DNA of 64,000 nt from NCBI RefSeq assembly GCF_009674775.1, contig NZ_WKKE01000011.1:116494-180493 (forward strand). Direction: 5' to 3'. A model generated the notes under the pieces. It was not told the DNA's origin. It did not search any database and worked only from the letters and a program-made list of their open reading frames with translations. Source of the stretch: Flavobacterium sp. LC2016-23 (lineage in GTDB: Bacteria > Bacteroidota > Bacteroidia > Flavobacteriales > Flavobacteriaceae). This document shows, piece after piece, positions 7,552 through 16,043 of the stretch; positions within the stretch are counted from its first letter, which is position 1, and each line of letters begins with the position of its first letter. A program made the position numbers and the translations under genes.

Positions 7552-7995
7552 AAGGTTCAGAGGTACTAAGGTACAAAGTGGCAACGGTTTTTAGTAGGGA
7601 AAGTTTATAAAAGACTTTGTCTCTGCAGCTTTGTTCCTTTCTTTAGGTTCAGAGGAACAAAGCTACAAAGCTGCAAAGGTTTTTTTTTTAAGGTTCAGAG
7701 GTACTAAGGAACAAAGTGTCAAAGGTTTTTTTTAAGGCTCGGAGTTACAAAGCATAGAAAGACTTTGTCGCTCTGCACCTTTGTTCCTTTGAACCTTTTT
7801 ATAAGTTCCAGAGATGCAAAGTAGCAAAGTGTCAAAGGTTTTTTTAAGGCTAAGAGTTACAAAGCTTAGAAAAACTCTGTCACTCCGCACCTTTGTCCCT
7901 TTGAACCTTTTTATAAGATCCAAAGACGCAAAGTTACAAAGTGTCAAAGATTAGAAAACCTTTGTCCCTCTGTAACTTTGTCCCTTTGAACCTTT
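7552..7995. repeat. Large octamer-phased repeat field (family B)
   Basis: The 480-bp gene-free spacer 7523-8002 is almost wholly built from 8-base units of the form AAGGTTCA/GAGGTACT/AAGGTACA/AAGTGGCA, in both orientations. Runs on the plus strand (7552-7583, 7647-7680, 7690-7725) alternate with complementary runs rich in CTTTGTTCCTTTGAACC (from about 7605, 7765, 7875 and 7960). It can fold into several tandem hairpins. Short apparent frames inside it (7732-7947 minus) are translated repeats, not genes. Confidence 0.8.
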
Positions 7996-8002
7996 TTAAA
8001 AC

Positions 8003-8989
8003 CTACCAAAGATGGTGTACCGAGGATTTTATGTATTTTTCGTAAATAGCATTCATCGCTGCAATTTTATCCGGAGTCAATTGAGGTAAATCGTAGACGG
8101 ATAAATTAGACAGCACATGACTGGTTTTTGATGCACCCGGAATAATACAGCTTATGTCTTCAAAACTTAAAATCCACTGTAAAGCGTAGGGAGCCAGATT
8201 GGAAGCTTCCGGAAATAAGGATTTTAATTCCTGTACCGCTTTAAGTCCTAATTCGTAATCAATTCCTGAAAAGGTCTCGCCTTTATCGAAAGCATCTCCG
8301 TTACGATTAAAGTTTCGGTGGTCCTGAGGATCAAAAGTAGTTTTTGCATCAAATAAACCGGTTAAAAGTCCGCTTGCTAAAGGAACTCTGGCAATTATTC
8401 CAATGTCTTTCTTTCTGGCTTCCGAGAAAAACAATTGCGAAGGACGCTGACGAAACAAATTGAATATAATCTGAACCGTGCTTACATTCGAAAATTCGAT
8501 TGCTTTTAGGCCTTCTTCGACTTTTTCAACGCTCACACCTAAATTCAAAATCTTGCCCTGCTCTTTTAAACGGTCAAACATTTCGAAAATTTCGGGTCTG
8601 TAGAAAACCTCAGTAGGAGGGCAGTGCAGCTGAATCAGGTCAATTGTTTCCAGCCCCATTCTTTTCAGGCTGTCTTCTACAAATTTCTGAAGGACTTTAG
8701 GCTGGTATCCTTCATTGACATGCGGATTAATATGGCGTCCACATTTCGTAGCCACATAAATACGCTCGGAACGCGAACGAACCACTCTTCCGACGGCAGT
8801 TTCGCTTAGTCCATTTTCATAAACATCGGCGGTATCAATAAAATTAACGCCATGATCAATAGCAGTATGAAGAAGTTCGTCAGCAGTTTTGTTATCAAAA
8901 GGAGAGCCCCATTTCCCTCCCACCTGCCAGGTGCCAAGGGAGATTTCCGAGATATTAAAATTGGTTTTGCCTAGTTTACGGTAGTTCAT
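8003..8989 (-). CDS. Aldo/keto reductase
   Basis: NADPH-dependent oxidoreductase with a TIM-barrel fold, 328 residues. The catalytic tetrad is intact: D52 and Y57 in IDTADVYENG, K82 in VATKCG, and H122 in LIQLHCPP. The C-terminal cofactor region IIPGASKTSHVLSN is present. The N-terminus MNYRKLGKTNFNISEISLGT is typical of the YajO/Tas branch. The substrate is unknown. It is flanked on both sides by octamer repeat fields and appears monocistronic. It starts at 8989 after a long poly-A tract on the coding strand. Confidence 0.9.
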   Translation of the reverse strand: MNYRKLGKTNFNISEISLGTWQVGGKWGSPFDNKTADELLHTAIDHGVNFIDTADVYENGLSETAVGRVVRSRSERIYVATKCGRHINPHVNEGYQPKVLQKFVEDSLKRMGLETIDLIQLHCPPTEVFYRPEIFEMFDRLKEQGKILNLGVSVEKVEEGLKAIEFSNVSTVQIIFNLFRQRPSQLFFSEARKKDIGIIARVPLASGLLTGLFDAKTTFDPQDHRNFNRNGDAFDKGETFSGIDYELGLKAVQELKSLFPEASNLAPYALQWILSFEDISCIIPGASKTSHVLSNLSVYDLPQLTPDKIAAMNAIYEKYIKSSVHHLW

Positions 8990-9007
8990 TTTTTTTTTTT
9001 TTTTTTT

Positions 9008-9146
9008 GAGGTTCTAAGTTGCTAAGGTTCTGAGATGCTAAGTTTTTTTTTTTGAGGGTATAGGTTATTAAGATTCTGAGTTGCTAACATTTGTAATTAT
9101 TGAAAAAAAACTTAGAACCTTAGCCACTCAGAACCTTAGTACCTTA
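9008..9146. repeat. Octamer-phased inverted repeat (family A) between two minus-strand genes
   Basis: GAGGTTCT AAGTTGCT AAGGTTCT GAGATGCT AAG at 9008-9042 pairs with 9109-9146, whose reverse complement gives AAGGTACT AAGGTTCT GAGTGGCT AAGGTTCT AAG. It is followed by T-rich or A-rich tracts on both strands and probably terminates cysM transcription. Confidence 0.7.
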
Positions 9147-9149
9147 TTC

Positions 9150-10037
9150 TTAATCAAACAAATCAGAAGAAAGATAACGATCGCCGCGATCGCATACAAT
9201 CGCTACAACTACTCCGGATTCGAGTTGTTCTGCAATTTTTAAGGCAACGGCAACGGAACCTCCGCTGCTCATTCCGGCAAAAACACCTTCTTCAAGGGCT
9301 AGACGTTTGGTCATTTCGCGGGCTTCTTCTTCACTGATGTCTATAATAGTATCCACTTTTGAAGCATCGAAGATTTTAGGTAAATATTCTACCGGCCATT
9401 TTCTGATTCCGGGAATCTGGGAGCCGTCGCTTGGCTGTGCACCTACGATCTGAATGTTTGGATTTTTTTCTTTTAAATAGGTCGAAGTGCCGATAATCGT
9501 TCCGGTTGTTCCCATGGCTGAAACAAAGTGCGTTACGGTTCCTTCGGTATCGTTCCAGATTTCAGGTCCTGTCGTTTTATAATGTGCTTTCCAGTTGTCC
9601 TCATTGGCAAACTGATTTAACATCAGGTAACCTCCTTCAGCGACTTTTTTGTCGGCATAGTCACGCGAGCCGATAATTCCTTCGCTGGCAGGCGTTAAAA
9701 TAACGGTAGCGCCATAAGCACGCATGGTCTGGGTTCGTTCTTTTGTAGAATCTTCGGGTAAAACCAATTCTATTTCTATCTGAAACAACTGGGCAATCAT
9801 GGCAAGCGCAATTCCGGTATTACCACTGGTAGCTTCTATGAGTTTATCTCCTTTTTTGATATCGCCTCTTTCGAGGGCCGATGCAATCATATTGTAAGCT
9901 GCTCTGTCTTTTACACTTCCTCCGGGATTATTTCCCTCCAGTTTCAGTAAAAGTTTTACGTTTTTGTTTTTTACCAAATGGACTGTTTCCACCAGGGGAG
10001 TATTTCCAATTAGGTTTAGCAGTTTCTGTGGGCCCAT
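9150..10037 (-). CDS. cysM: Cysteine synthase CysM (O-acetylserine sulfhydrylase B)
   Basis: PLP enzyme that makes cysteine from O-acetylserine and sulfide or thiosulfate. The PLP lysine is K43 in NPGGSVKDRA. The substrate loop TSGNTG is at 70-75 and the phosphate-binding region GTTGTIIGTS follows; the C-terminal SSGGSVAV serine region near 257 completes the fold. At 295 residues it has CysM length. The ATG begins one base after the stop of cysE (TAATATG), so the two are translationally coupled and probably form the cysteine synthase pathway pair. Confidence 0.93.
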   Translation of the reverse strand: MGPQKLLNLIGNTPLVETVHLVKNKNVKLLLKLEGNNPGGSVKDRAAYNMIASALERGDIKKGDKLIEATSGNTGIALAMIAQLFQIEIELVLPEDSTKERTQTMRAYGATVILTPASEGIIGSRDYADKKVAEGGYLMLNQFANEDNWKAHYKTTGPEIWNDTEGTVTHFVSAMGTTGTIIGTSTYLKEKNPNIQIVGAQPSDGSQIPGIRKWPVEYLPKIFDASKVDTIIDISEEEAREMTKRLALEEGVFAGMSSGGSVAVALKIAEQLESGVVVAIVCDRGDRYLSSDLFD

Positions 10038-10038
10038 A

Positions 10039-10830
10039 TTATTTTTTCTCTTTTATTTTAACTTCTGTAGTAGTGGTATTGAGTACAATAGAATCGTCCG
10101 GAATCGATTTGGTAATCCAGGCATTTCCGCCAACAATACTATTTTTGCCAATCACGGTCTCTCCACCCAAAATGGTAGCATTCGCATAAATACAGACATT
10201 TTTCTCGACTGTAGGATGTCGTTTTGCATTTTTCATATCCTTACTCACGCTCAAAGCCCCTAAGGTAACTCCCTGATAAATTTTCACATGTTTTTCGATT
10301 ACAGCCGTTTCACCAATTACAATTCCGGTCGCGTGATCAATAAAAAACGGAGACGCTATTCTGGCACCTGCGTGAATGTCAGTTCCTGTAATTCGGTGGG
10401 CATATTCGCTCATCAATCTCGAAAAAAGCAATAAATCCAGCAGGTATAATTCGTGGCTTAGTCTGTAAATAGCAATAGCATAAAAACCCGGATAGCCTAA
10501 ATAAACTTCATCAATACTGTTGGAGGCCGGATCATTTTCCAGAATATATTCGGCATCCTGATTTAGTTTTTCCAAAACAGAAGGCAGTTTTTCAAGGAAC
10601 CGGTCCCAAATAGATTCGCATAAATTTTCGGGCTTTTTGCACGCCAGAACGGCAATTTCCTTAAATCGTATTTCGAGTTCATCAATGCTTTCATCTAAAG
10701 CGGCATTCGAATCAAAAAGGGTATAAAAAAGCTTTTCGGTAAAATCTTCAGTTTTAGTTTTGATTCCGTAGTTGATGTTTGAATGGCTTTTTAAAGCTTT
10801 TATATTTTGTATGATAAGATCTTTTGACAC
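10039..10830 (-). CDS. cysE: Serine O-acetyltransferase (EpsC/CysE type)
   Basis: Transfers acetyl from acetyl-CoA to serine, the committed step of cysteine synthesis. A helical N-terminal domain (1-140) precedes a left-handed beta-helix of hexapeptide repeats. Catalytic Asp151 in DIHAGARI and His166 in DHATGIVIGETAVI match the CysE active site. The start codon is GTG at 10830; no suitable in-frame ATG exists near the 5' end, the next Met being at residue 140. The C-terminus lacks the Ile typical for binding CysK, ending KIKEKK, so complex formation with cysteine synthase may be absent. It is upstream partner of cysM. Confidence 0.92.
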   Translation of the reverse strand: MSKDLIIQNIKALKSHSNINYGIKTKTEDFTEKLFYTLFDSNAALDESIDELEIRFKEIAVLACKKPENLCESIWDRFLEKLPSVLEKLNQDAEYILENDPASNSIDEVYLGYPGFYAIAIYRLSHELYLLDLLLFSRLMSEYAHRITGTDIHAGARIASPFFIDHATGIVIGETAVIEKHVKIYQGVTLGALSVSKDMKNAKRHPTVEKNVCIYANATILGGETVIGKNSIVGGNAWITKSIPDDSIVLNTTTTEVKIKEKK

Positions 10831-11021
10831 AATTGTAGAATTGAATGAATGTTTTGAAGCGTTAAAAGTAAGGTGTTTTTTGTAAATAAAGATACGATTT
10901 ACTTAAAGAAATTTTGTTTTGTGAATTGTATTTGTGATAAATAAAAGAATTGTTAACAGAAATAATTTATATGATTCATAAGAAGTTAAATGCTTAAATT
11001 AGCGGGTAAAATACATTTAAA

Positions 11022-11723
11022 ATGAAAAATAATCCGACTTTTAAAAGCGCTATTTCTAACCTGTCTTTTCCTGCAAAAGAAAAAGTTTCAGGAAAATCGA
11101 TCCAGAATCCTATTTTAGGACTTATTATCGAAGAGCATCCTTCTTTTTGTGATAGTGATTATATTGGGATTAAAGAATTAAACGCCTATCGTCAGAAATA
11201 CATTTCAAACTATTTATCTACAGAAATCGGGGCACTTTCAGATCTCGAAAAAGGGGTTATTGAGTCTTTGAAGGAAGATAAATCTATCGTTAGTACGCTG
11301 GAAGACGAAGGAGAGACCAGAAGTTTTGGGCAAAAGATAGCCGATCAGGTGGCTGACTTTGGCGGAAGCTGGACTTTTATAATTTCATTTTTGCTTTTTA
11401 TAGTAATCTGGATTAGTGCGAATGTCCTGATTTTGGTTAATAAAGGTTTTGATCCGTATCCGTTTATTTTACTGAATTTAATACTGTCCTGCATTGCAGC
11501 CTTGCAGGCCCCGGTCATTATGATGAGTCAGAACCGCCAGGAAGAAAAAGACCGTACGCGTGCTAAGAAAGATTATATGATTAACTTAAAATCCGAATTG
11601 GAAATCAGGATGATTCACGATAAAATAGATCATTTGATTATGCACCAGCAACAGGAATTAATCGAAATTCAGAAAGTACAGATCGAAATGATGAACGATA
11701 TCCTGAACCAGATTAAAAAATAA
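11022..11723 (+). CDS. DUF1003 membrane protein
   Basis: A 233-residue protein of the DUF1003 family, function not established. A soluble N-terminus (1-108) is followed by GQKIADQVADFGGSWTFI, the family signature, then two transmembrane helices (about 117-137 and 146-166). The conserved LNLILSCIAALQAPVIMMSQNRQEEKDR leads into a cytoplasmic coiled-coil tail (185-233). The gene is monocistronic with a long AT-rich upstream region. The strict family motif supports the call; the role is unknown. Confidence 0.88.
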   Translation: MKNNPTFKSAISNLSFPAKEKVSGKSIQNPILGLIIEEHPSFCDSDYIGIKELNAYRQKYISNYLSTEIGALSDLEKGVIESLKEDKSIVSTLEDEGETRSFGQKIADQVADFGGSWTFIISFLLFIVIWISANVLILVNKGFDPYPFILLNLILSCIAALQAPVIMMSQNRQEEKDRTRAKKDYMINLKSELEIRMIHDKIDHLIMHQQQELIEIQKVQIEMMNDILNQIKK

Positions 11724-11737
11724 TTTAGACGAACAGC

Positions 11738-11848
11738 TAATCCGTGTCAGAGAAAAAATCTGCACTATCTGCAAAATCTGCGTGAAAAAAAGTCAAAGAT
11801 TTAAAAAAAAATCCAGCACAATCCGTGGCAAAAAAAACAGAATTGGTC
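11738..11848. repeat. AATCTGC/AATCCGTG intergenic repeat (third repeat family)
   Basis: The spacer contains short related words: TAATCCGTGTC, AAATCTGCACTATCTGCAAAATCTGCGTG and CAATCCGTGGC, separated by A-runs. This differs from the octamer and heptamer families. It lies between convergent genes and no gene is visible. Confidence 0.5.
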
Positions 11849-11853
11849 GAAAA

Positions 11854-12132
11854 TTAAAAGTGTTTGTACCAATAGCCACCAACCATAAAAAGGGCATTAA
11901 CAACTCCCGAAATCCAAAGTAATTTGGTGTAATTTTTAGATTTACCGGAAAAGTATAAACCCACAAAACCCAGAAAAATTAGCGTAGAATAAAGTGCCGG
12001 ATACATTTGAAAAGCAGCTGAAAACTCCCCTTGAAAAAGTAAGAATAAAGCACGCTGGAAACCACATCCGAGACACTCGATTCCAAACAAAGTTTTGAAT
12101 AAACAGGGCAGCATAAATTTCTCTAAATTCAC
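11854..12132 (-). CDS. DUF2752 membrane protein
   Basis: A 92-residue protein of the DUF2752 family. The signature ECLGCGFQRAL (residues 19-29), with the CxGCGxxR motif, lies near the N-terminus, and two transmembrane segments (about 43-60 and 70-88) follow. The start is either GTG at 12132 or ATG at 12114; the latter gives MLPCLFKTLFG and keeps all motifs. A function is not known. In other Bacteroidota it often sits near TM2-domain genes, which is not the case here. Confidence 0.82.
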   Translation of the reverse strand: MNLEKFMLPCLFKTLFGIECLGCGFQRALFLLFQGEFSAAFQMYPALYSTLIFLGFVGLYFSGKSKNYTKLLWISGVVNALFMVGGYWYKHF

Positions 12133-12209
12133 GGGTTATAATTTTTACAATTTTACGAAAAAAAGGAACAACATTTCTGGAAGTTAAGAAGTACTATTTT
12201 AAAGTTTCT

Positions 12210-12217
12210 TACTTTTG
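12210..12217 (+). promoter_or_regulatory. TAnnTTTG -7 element
   Basis: TACTTTTG, giving a predicted leader of about 13 nt before the ATG at 12237. Confidence 0.55.
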
Positions 12218-12236
12218 AATCCTTAGACTTAAAAAT

Positions 12237-12422
12237 ATGAAAGCTTTTAAAATTTTAATAATGGTACTTGCTATTGCAGTGGCGCTTTATGAGCAGGTAT
12301 CGGCAGAAAAAAATATTTATATTATGGTAATTGCAATCGCAGTTTTCATGTATGGAATGATGCAGTTGAGTGCAAAAACACCGAGTAAAAATCAAGATAA
12401 AGAAGAAGAGGATGTTAAGTAA
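12237..12422 (+). CDS. Small membrane protein upstream of Smr gene
   Basis: A 61-residue protein with two hydrophobic stretches (about residues 3-20 and 27-46) and an acidic/basic tail KTPSKNQDKEEEDVK. I do not recognise it. Coding status is supported by the -7 promoter element 20 bp upstream and by the 11-bp overlap with the start of the Smr-domain gene, which suggests one transcript and translational coupling. It is probably an inner-membrane hairpin. Confidence 0.65.
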   Translation: MKAFKILIMVLAIAVALYEQVSAEKNIYIMVIAIAVFMYGMMQLSAKTPSKNQDKEEEDVK

Positions 12423-12963
12423 AGGTGATAAGGTTTCGGTTTTGGATGAAGCCATAAACGGCGTAGTGGTTTCTGTTAAAAACAAGGAGGTTTTAATAGA
12501 AACGGAGGACGGATTTATGATGACATTTTTTGTCAATGAATTAATTAAAATTCAGGATTCCAGTAATTTAATGAATTCTATCAAAAGAATTAATATAGAT
12601 GAAATTTCAAAGGAAAAAACAGAGCCCAAGCCAAGAAGTTTTGTAAAAGAAAAAAAGGATAAGCGTGAAATTGCAGCTCCTGAGTTTGATTTGCATATCG
12701 AAAAACTGGTTCCGAATAAACGCGGAATGTCGAATTATGATATTTTGACATTACAAACCGAAACGGCAAAAAGACACATTGAATTTGCGATCCGAAATCG
12801 TATTCCAAAGATTGTTTTTATTCACGGAGTCGGGGAAGGAATTCTGAAAGCCGAACTTGATTTTTTACTGGGGCGTTATGACGGAATTGATTTTCAGGAT
12901 GCCAATTATCAAAAATATGGCTTAGGAGCAACAGAAGTTTATTTCAGGCAAAATAATAAATAA
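12412..12963 (+). CDS. Smr-domain protein with N-terminal DUF2027-like beta domain
   Basis: A 183-residue protein. The ATG at 12412 is chosen over 12370 because it gives MLSKGDKVSVLDEAINGVVV, a normal KOW-like small beta domain, and overlaps the previous stop. A charged linker follows (about 62-85). The C-terminal Smr domain carries the FDLHIE motif (about residues 90-95) and IHGVGEGIL (about 139), the LDxH and HGxG signatures of Smr nucleases. By family knowledge Smr domains nick or cleave branched DNA or stalled-ribosome mRNA; which applies here is unknown. The stop is followed by a strong terminator. Confidence 0.85.
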   Translation: MLSKGDKVSVLDEAINGVVVSVKNKEVLIETEDGFMMTFFVNELIKIQDSSNLMNSIKRINIDEISKEKTEPKPRSFVKEKKDKREIAAPEFDLHIEKLVPNKRGMSNYDILTLQTETAKRHIEFAIRNRIPKIVFIHGVGEGILKAELDFLLGRYDGIDFQDANYQKYGLGATEVYFRQNNK

Positions 12964-13002
12964 AGCATTTTTGATATCTCCATTAGCTTAGATTAAAGCA
13001 TA

Positions 13003-13067
13003 AAAAAATATCCGTTTTCAAAACTAATTTCAATTATAAATTAGAATGAAAACGGATATTTTTTTGT
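13003..13067. terminator. Bidirectional terminator between convergent genes
   Basis: ATATCCGTTTTCA pairs with TGAAAACGGATAT, followed by a T-run on the plus strand and A-run on the left (T-run on minus). An additional inner stem CTAATTTC/TTAG is possible. Confidence 0.85.
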
Positions 13068-13114
13068 AGGAATAAAACGCTTTTTAATTTCTGAAAACCT
13101 GAAATTAAAGCGGT

Positions 13115-14110
13115 TTAATTTGTCGTTGTGGTATAGATGTCACCCAATATGTAACTGGTCCCTAAATTAACTGTATTTGTTGTTTTTTGCAGTGTAGTAT
13201 TTCTAAGTCTTATGGTATGTTTAAATGTATTCGCAACATCGGTTGTGGTGGTTACTTCAATAATTCCGCTGGTATTGGCTACACCTGCAACTCCTGCCCA
13301 GGTCTCTTTTAATACTGCTGTTGTTGGTGGTGTTGCTGTACAGAAATAACTATCATTAAGAGCGCTTCCTGTATAAACCTTAAATAAAAGTTTGTTCACA
13401 GTCGTACCTATTAATCCTGTTCGTGGAGCATTTGCCGGAGTGACAACATTCTGAATTAACGTAGGGTCAATATTGTCAATGGTCATTGCTGAATTATCGT
13501 TGTATGTGAAAACTTGTCCTGCAGTACCACATTGCTTAACTGGTTTAGTGAAAGTCAGGTTCAGTTTGTCAGCCGCCGCTATGGTGGTTTTAAAATCACC
13601 AAAAATTACCTGAGGCTGCGTAACATCTAAACTTGGTATCGAATACGTAAGGTTTTTAATGATGATGTTATGGGTATATCCAGTAATCGTGATGGCGCCG
13701 GTAGTTTCGTCTGTTGTCTTTTGTGCGGTAGTTGTAATTTCAATCGTTCCGGACTTAGCATACCATTCGTTAATGATATGAGGTGTTGTTGGCGGAATCA
13801 GGCTGCAAATATTAGTTTTGGCCACAGCTCCGTCATAACTTCTGTAAACAAGTCTGAAATTACCACTATTATTAATGCTGAATTCTCTGGGATCATCAAC
13901 TGGTGTTGGTTCGTTAAGCAGCGTACCCGGTGCCAGTTGCAACAGCAATGATTCCTGGCTTTTTAGTTTGAAAATTAGTTCATTGGTTGTAAGGTCACAA
14001 GCGTCAGAGGTAACATCTTTAAAGTCTACGGTCTCAACAGTTATATCACCATCATCACATCCATTTAATAAAAGGGCGAATAACAGGAGGTATGCATATT
14101 TTCTCATCAT
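13115..14110 (-). CDS. Lipoprotein with two homologous domain repeats
   Basis: A 331-residue exported protein that I do not recognise. The signal peptide ends in the lipobox LLNGC at about residue 18, followed by DDGD, an acidic start that resembles the Flavobacterium surface-lipoprotein export signal. The body contains two related units: FRLVYRSYDG-ICSLIPPTTPHIINEWYAKSGTIEITTT (about 105-150) and LLFKVYTGS-FCTATPPTTAVLKETWAGVAG-GIIEVTTT (about 245-290). Each is followed by a HNIIIKNLTY/HTIRLRNTTL strand and a V/YI-FGD or LGDIYTT segment. A paired cysteine in each unit may form a disulfide. It is monocistronic and probably lies on the cell surface. Confidence 0.7.
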   Translation of the reverse strand: MMRKYAYLLLFALLLNGCDDGDITVETVDFKDVTSDACDLTTNELIFKLKSQESLLLQLAPGTLLNEPTPVDDPREFSINNSGNFRLVYRSYDGAVAKTNICSLIPPTTPHIINEWYAKSGTIEITTTAQKTTDETTGAITITGYTHNIIIKNLTYSIPSLDVTQPQVIFGDFKTTIAAADKLNLTFTKPVKQCGTAGQVFTYNDNSAMTIDNIDPTLIQNVVTPANAPRTGLIGTTVNKLLFKVYTGSALNDSYFCTATPPTTAVLKETWAGVAGVANTSGIIEVTTTTDVANTFKHTIRLRNTTLQKTTNTVNLGTSYILGDIYTTTTN

Positions 14111-14180
14111 AATTTTATTTGGGTCAAAAATAGTGAAAAATTTGGCAATTGATATTTAAGAATTCACAATTGATATTTCA

Positions 14181-14188
14181 TAACTTTG
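14181..14188 (+). promoter_or_regulatory. TAnnTTTG -7 element 5 bp before a start codon
   Basis: TAACTTTG CCGTA ATG. It decides the start at 14194 and implies a leaderless or near-leaderless mRNA. Confidence 0.65.
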
Positions 14189-14193
14189 CCGTA

Positions 14194-15318
14194 ATGAAAA
14201 AAGTATATCTCGATAACGCCTCTACCACTGCCATGCGTCCTGAAGTGATTCAGGAAATTACAAAAGTGATGACAGAGGATTTTGGTAATCCTTCTTCTAC
14301 CCACAGTTTTGGACGAAACGGAAAGACTATTCTGGAACTTTCCAGAAAAAGTATTGCGAAACATTTAAATTGCACGGCGCAGGAAATTATTTTTACTTCC
14401 GGTGGAACAGAAGCTGATAACTGGATTCTTCGTTCAGCAGTAGAAGACCTGAAAATAGAACGCATTATTACGGCTAAAACAGAACATCATGCTGTTTTGT
14501 ATACCGTCCTGGCTTTACAATCCGATTATAATATTCAGGTAGATTATGTGAATATACACCCTGACGGAACAATTGATTTGACACATCTGTCGAATTTGCT
14601 GGCTCAGGAGAAAAAAACAATTGTGAGTTTAATGCATGTCAATAACGAAACCGGAACCATTCTCGATCTGGACAGGGTAGCGGTTATTTGCAGACAGTAT
14701 AACGCCTTATTTCACTCTGATACGGTACAATCTGTCGGGAAAACAGAAATTGACCTGCAAAAGACCTCCGTTGACTTTATTGTAGCCAGTGCGCATAAGT
14801 TTCACGGGCCAAAAGGAGTTGGTTTTGCTTTTATTCGAAAAAATACAGGTTTGCAGCCGCTTATATTTGGTGGAGAACAGGAAAAAGGACTTCGTGCAGG
14901 AACGGAAGCGGTGCATCAGATTGCCGGAATGGCAAAAGCCCTGTCGCTTTCATACGATAATCTGGATCAGGAAAGAAACTACATTTCGGATTTGAAAACC
15001 TATCTTATCGATCAGCTTGAAATTCATTTTCCGGGTTTTAGAATAAATGGTAAAAAAGAAGATTTCTATAACATCATCAATATCATTCTTCCTTTTTCTT
15101 CGGATAAGACGTCAATGCTTTTATTTAGCCTGGATATGAAAGGGATAGCGGTTTCCAGAGGAAGTGCCTGCCAGTCCGGAAGTATAAAACCTTCACATGT
15201 TCTGAAAGAAATGCTTTCCGAGGAAGATTTAAAATTACCGAATCTTCGAATTTCATTTAGCCATTACAATACCAAAGAAGACATTGACTGGCTAGTGGAA
15301 AGTTTGAAAACGGTTTAG
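14194..15318 (+). CDS. Cysteine desulfurase (NifS/IscS-like)
   Basis: PLP enzyme that removes sulfur from cysteine as an enzyme persulfide for Fe-S clusters or tRNA thiolation. The start is placed at 14194 (MKKVYLDNASTT) because the -7 element lies upstream of it and the longer frame from 14149 adds non-family sequence. Key residues are visible: PLP lysine K202 in ASAHKFHGPKG, the aspartate and glutamine of FHSDTVQSVGK, and catalytic Cys326 in SRGSACQSGS. Length is 374 residues. It is not in an isc or suf operon here, so it may be the tRNA-modification type, which is inference. Confidence 0.9.
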   Translation: MKKVYLDNASTTAMRPEVIQEITKVMTEDFGNPSSTHSFGRNGKTILELSRKSIAKHLNCTAQEIIFTSGGTEADNWILRSAVEDLKIERIITAKTEHHAVLYTVLALQSDYNIQVDYVNIHPDGTIDLTHLSNLLAQEKKTIVSLMHVNNETGTILDLDRVAVICRQYNALFHSDTVQSVGKTEIDLQKTSVDFIVASAHKFHGPKGVGFAFIRKNTGLQPLIFGGEQEKGLRAGTEAVHQIAGMAKALSLSYDNLDQERNYISDLKTYLIDQLEIHFPGFRINGKKEDFYNIINIILPFSSDKTSMLLFSLDMKGIAVSRGSACQSGSIKPSHVLKEMLSEEDLKLPNLRISFSHYNTKEDIDWLVESLKTV

Positions 15319-15325
15319 GTTTTTT

Positions 15326-15376
15326 AAGGTGCAAAGGTTCAGAGTGGCAAAGGTTCAGAGTTGCAAAGGTGCTAAG
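15326..15376. repeat. Octamer-phased repeat (families A/B mixed)
   Basis: Six perfect-phase units: AAGGTGCA AAGGTTCA GAGTGGCA AAGGTTCA GAGTTGCA AAGGTGCT AAG, all in one orientation, directly after the cysteine desulfurase stop. Confidence 0.8.
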
Positions 15377-15421
15377 TTTGAAATTCCAATTTATGCAAAT
15401 TCCAAATTCCAATGGGTTAAC

Positions 15422-15463
15422 TTCAAACCTGAAACCTGAAACTTGAAACTTCAAACCTGAAAC
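15422..15463. repeat. Heptamer-phased repeat (family D)
   Basis: Six 7-base units, TTCAAAC CTGAAAC CTGAAAC TTGAAAC TTCAAAC CTGAAAC, just before the tsaC stop. It is the reverse-strand form of the AAGTTTC words seen at 54750 and 63844. Confidence 0.8.
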
Positions 15464-15470
15464 AAAAAAC

Positions 15471-16043
15471 TTACTTCCGAATCACTTTCACCTGGGAATC
15501 ATTCGTTAATTTGATAATAGTCGATGGTTTTCCGGCGACTTTATCCTGATTTAGTTTTACGACGTAATCAACACCTTTTACAATTTCAGGATTGATATCC
15601 TTGAAAGCCATAGGAGTGGGCTGGCCTGAAATATTTGCTGAAGTGGAAACCAGTGGCTTTTTCATTCGTTCTAATAATTTGAAGCAAAAAGGTTCTTTTA
15701 CCAAACGTATACCAAGTGAATTATCGGCTGCAATGATATTCGGAGCCACATTTCTGGGTTCGTCCAAAATTAATGTAGTGGGTTTTTCGGATAAATCCAA
15801 AAGCTGCCAGGCAACTTCAGGAATGTTTTTAAAGACGTTGTACATCATTTTTTCACCATTCATCAATACAATCATGCTTTGTGTTTCCGCACGTTGTTTG
15901 AGTTTGTATATTTTGGCAACCGCTTCCGGGTTTGTCGCATCACAACCAATTCCCCAAACGGTATCTGTAGGGTAAAGAATGATTCCGCCTTCCTTAATCA
16001 CTTCGTAAGCGTTGATGATTTCCTGATTGATATCCTGACTCAT
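15471..16043 (-). CDS. L-threonylcarbamoyladenylate synthase (Sua5/YciO/YrdC family)
   Basis: Makes threonylcarbamoyl-AMP from threonine, bicarbonate and ATP for the t6A37 modification of ANN-decoding tRNAs. The 190-residue single-domain form is seen. YPTDTVWGIGCDATN near residue 24 and KIYKLKQR-QSMIVLM (about 46-61) are the conserved nucleotide and substrate motifs; STSANISGQPTP (about 133-144) completes the site. A weak -7 word (AAATTTTG) lies 5 bp upstream of the ATG, so this may be another leaderless gene. Other Sua5-family assignments (YciO) cannot be excluded. Confidence 0.88.
   Translation of the reverse strand: MSQDINQEIINAYEVIKEGGIILYPTDTVWGIGCDATNPEAVAKIYKLKQRAETQSMIVLMNGEKMMYNVFKNIPEVAWQLLDLSEKPTTLILDEPRNVAPNIIAADNSLGIRLVKEPFCFKLLERMKKPLVSTSANISGQPTPMAFKDINPEIVKGVDYVVKLNQDKVAGKPSTIIKLTNDSQVKVIRK

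Noticed and set aside
7732..7947. 71-codon minus-strand frame in the octamer field
   Set aside because: It is a translation of the repeat itself, with no start signal or family-like composition.
15592..15975. 127-codon plus-strand frame within tsaC
   Set aside because: It is the complement of a conserved coding gene with motifs intact on the minus strand.
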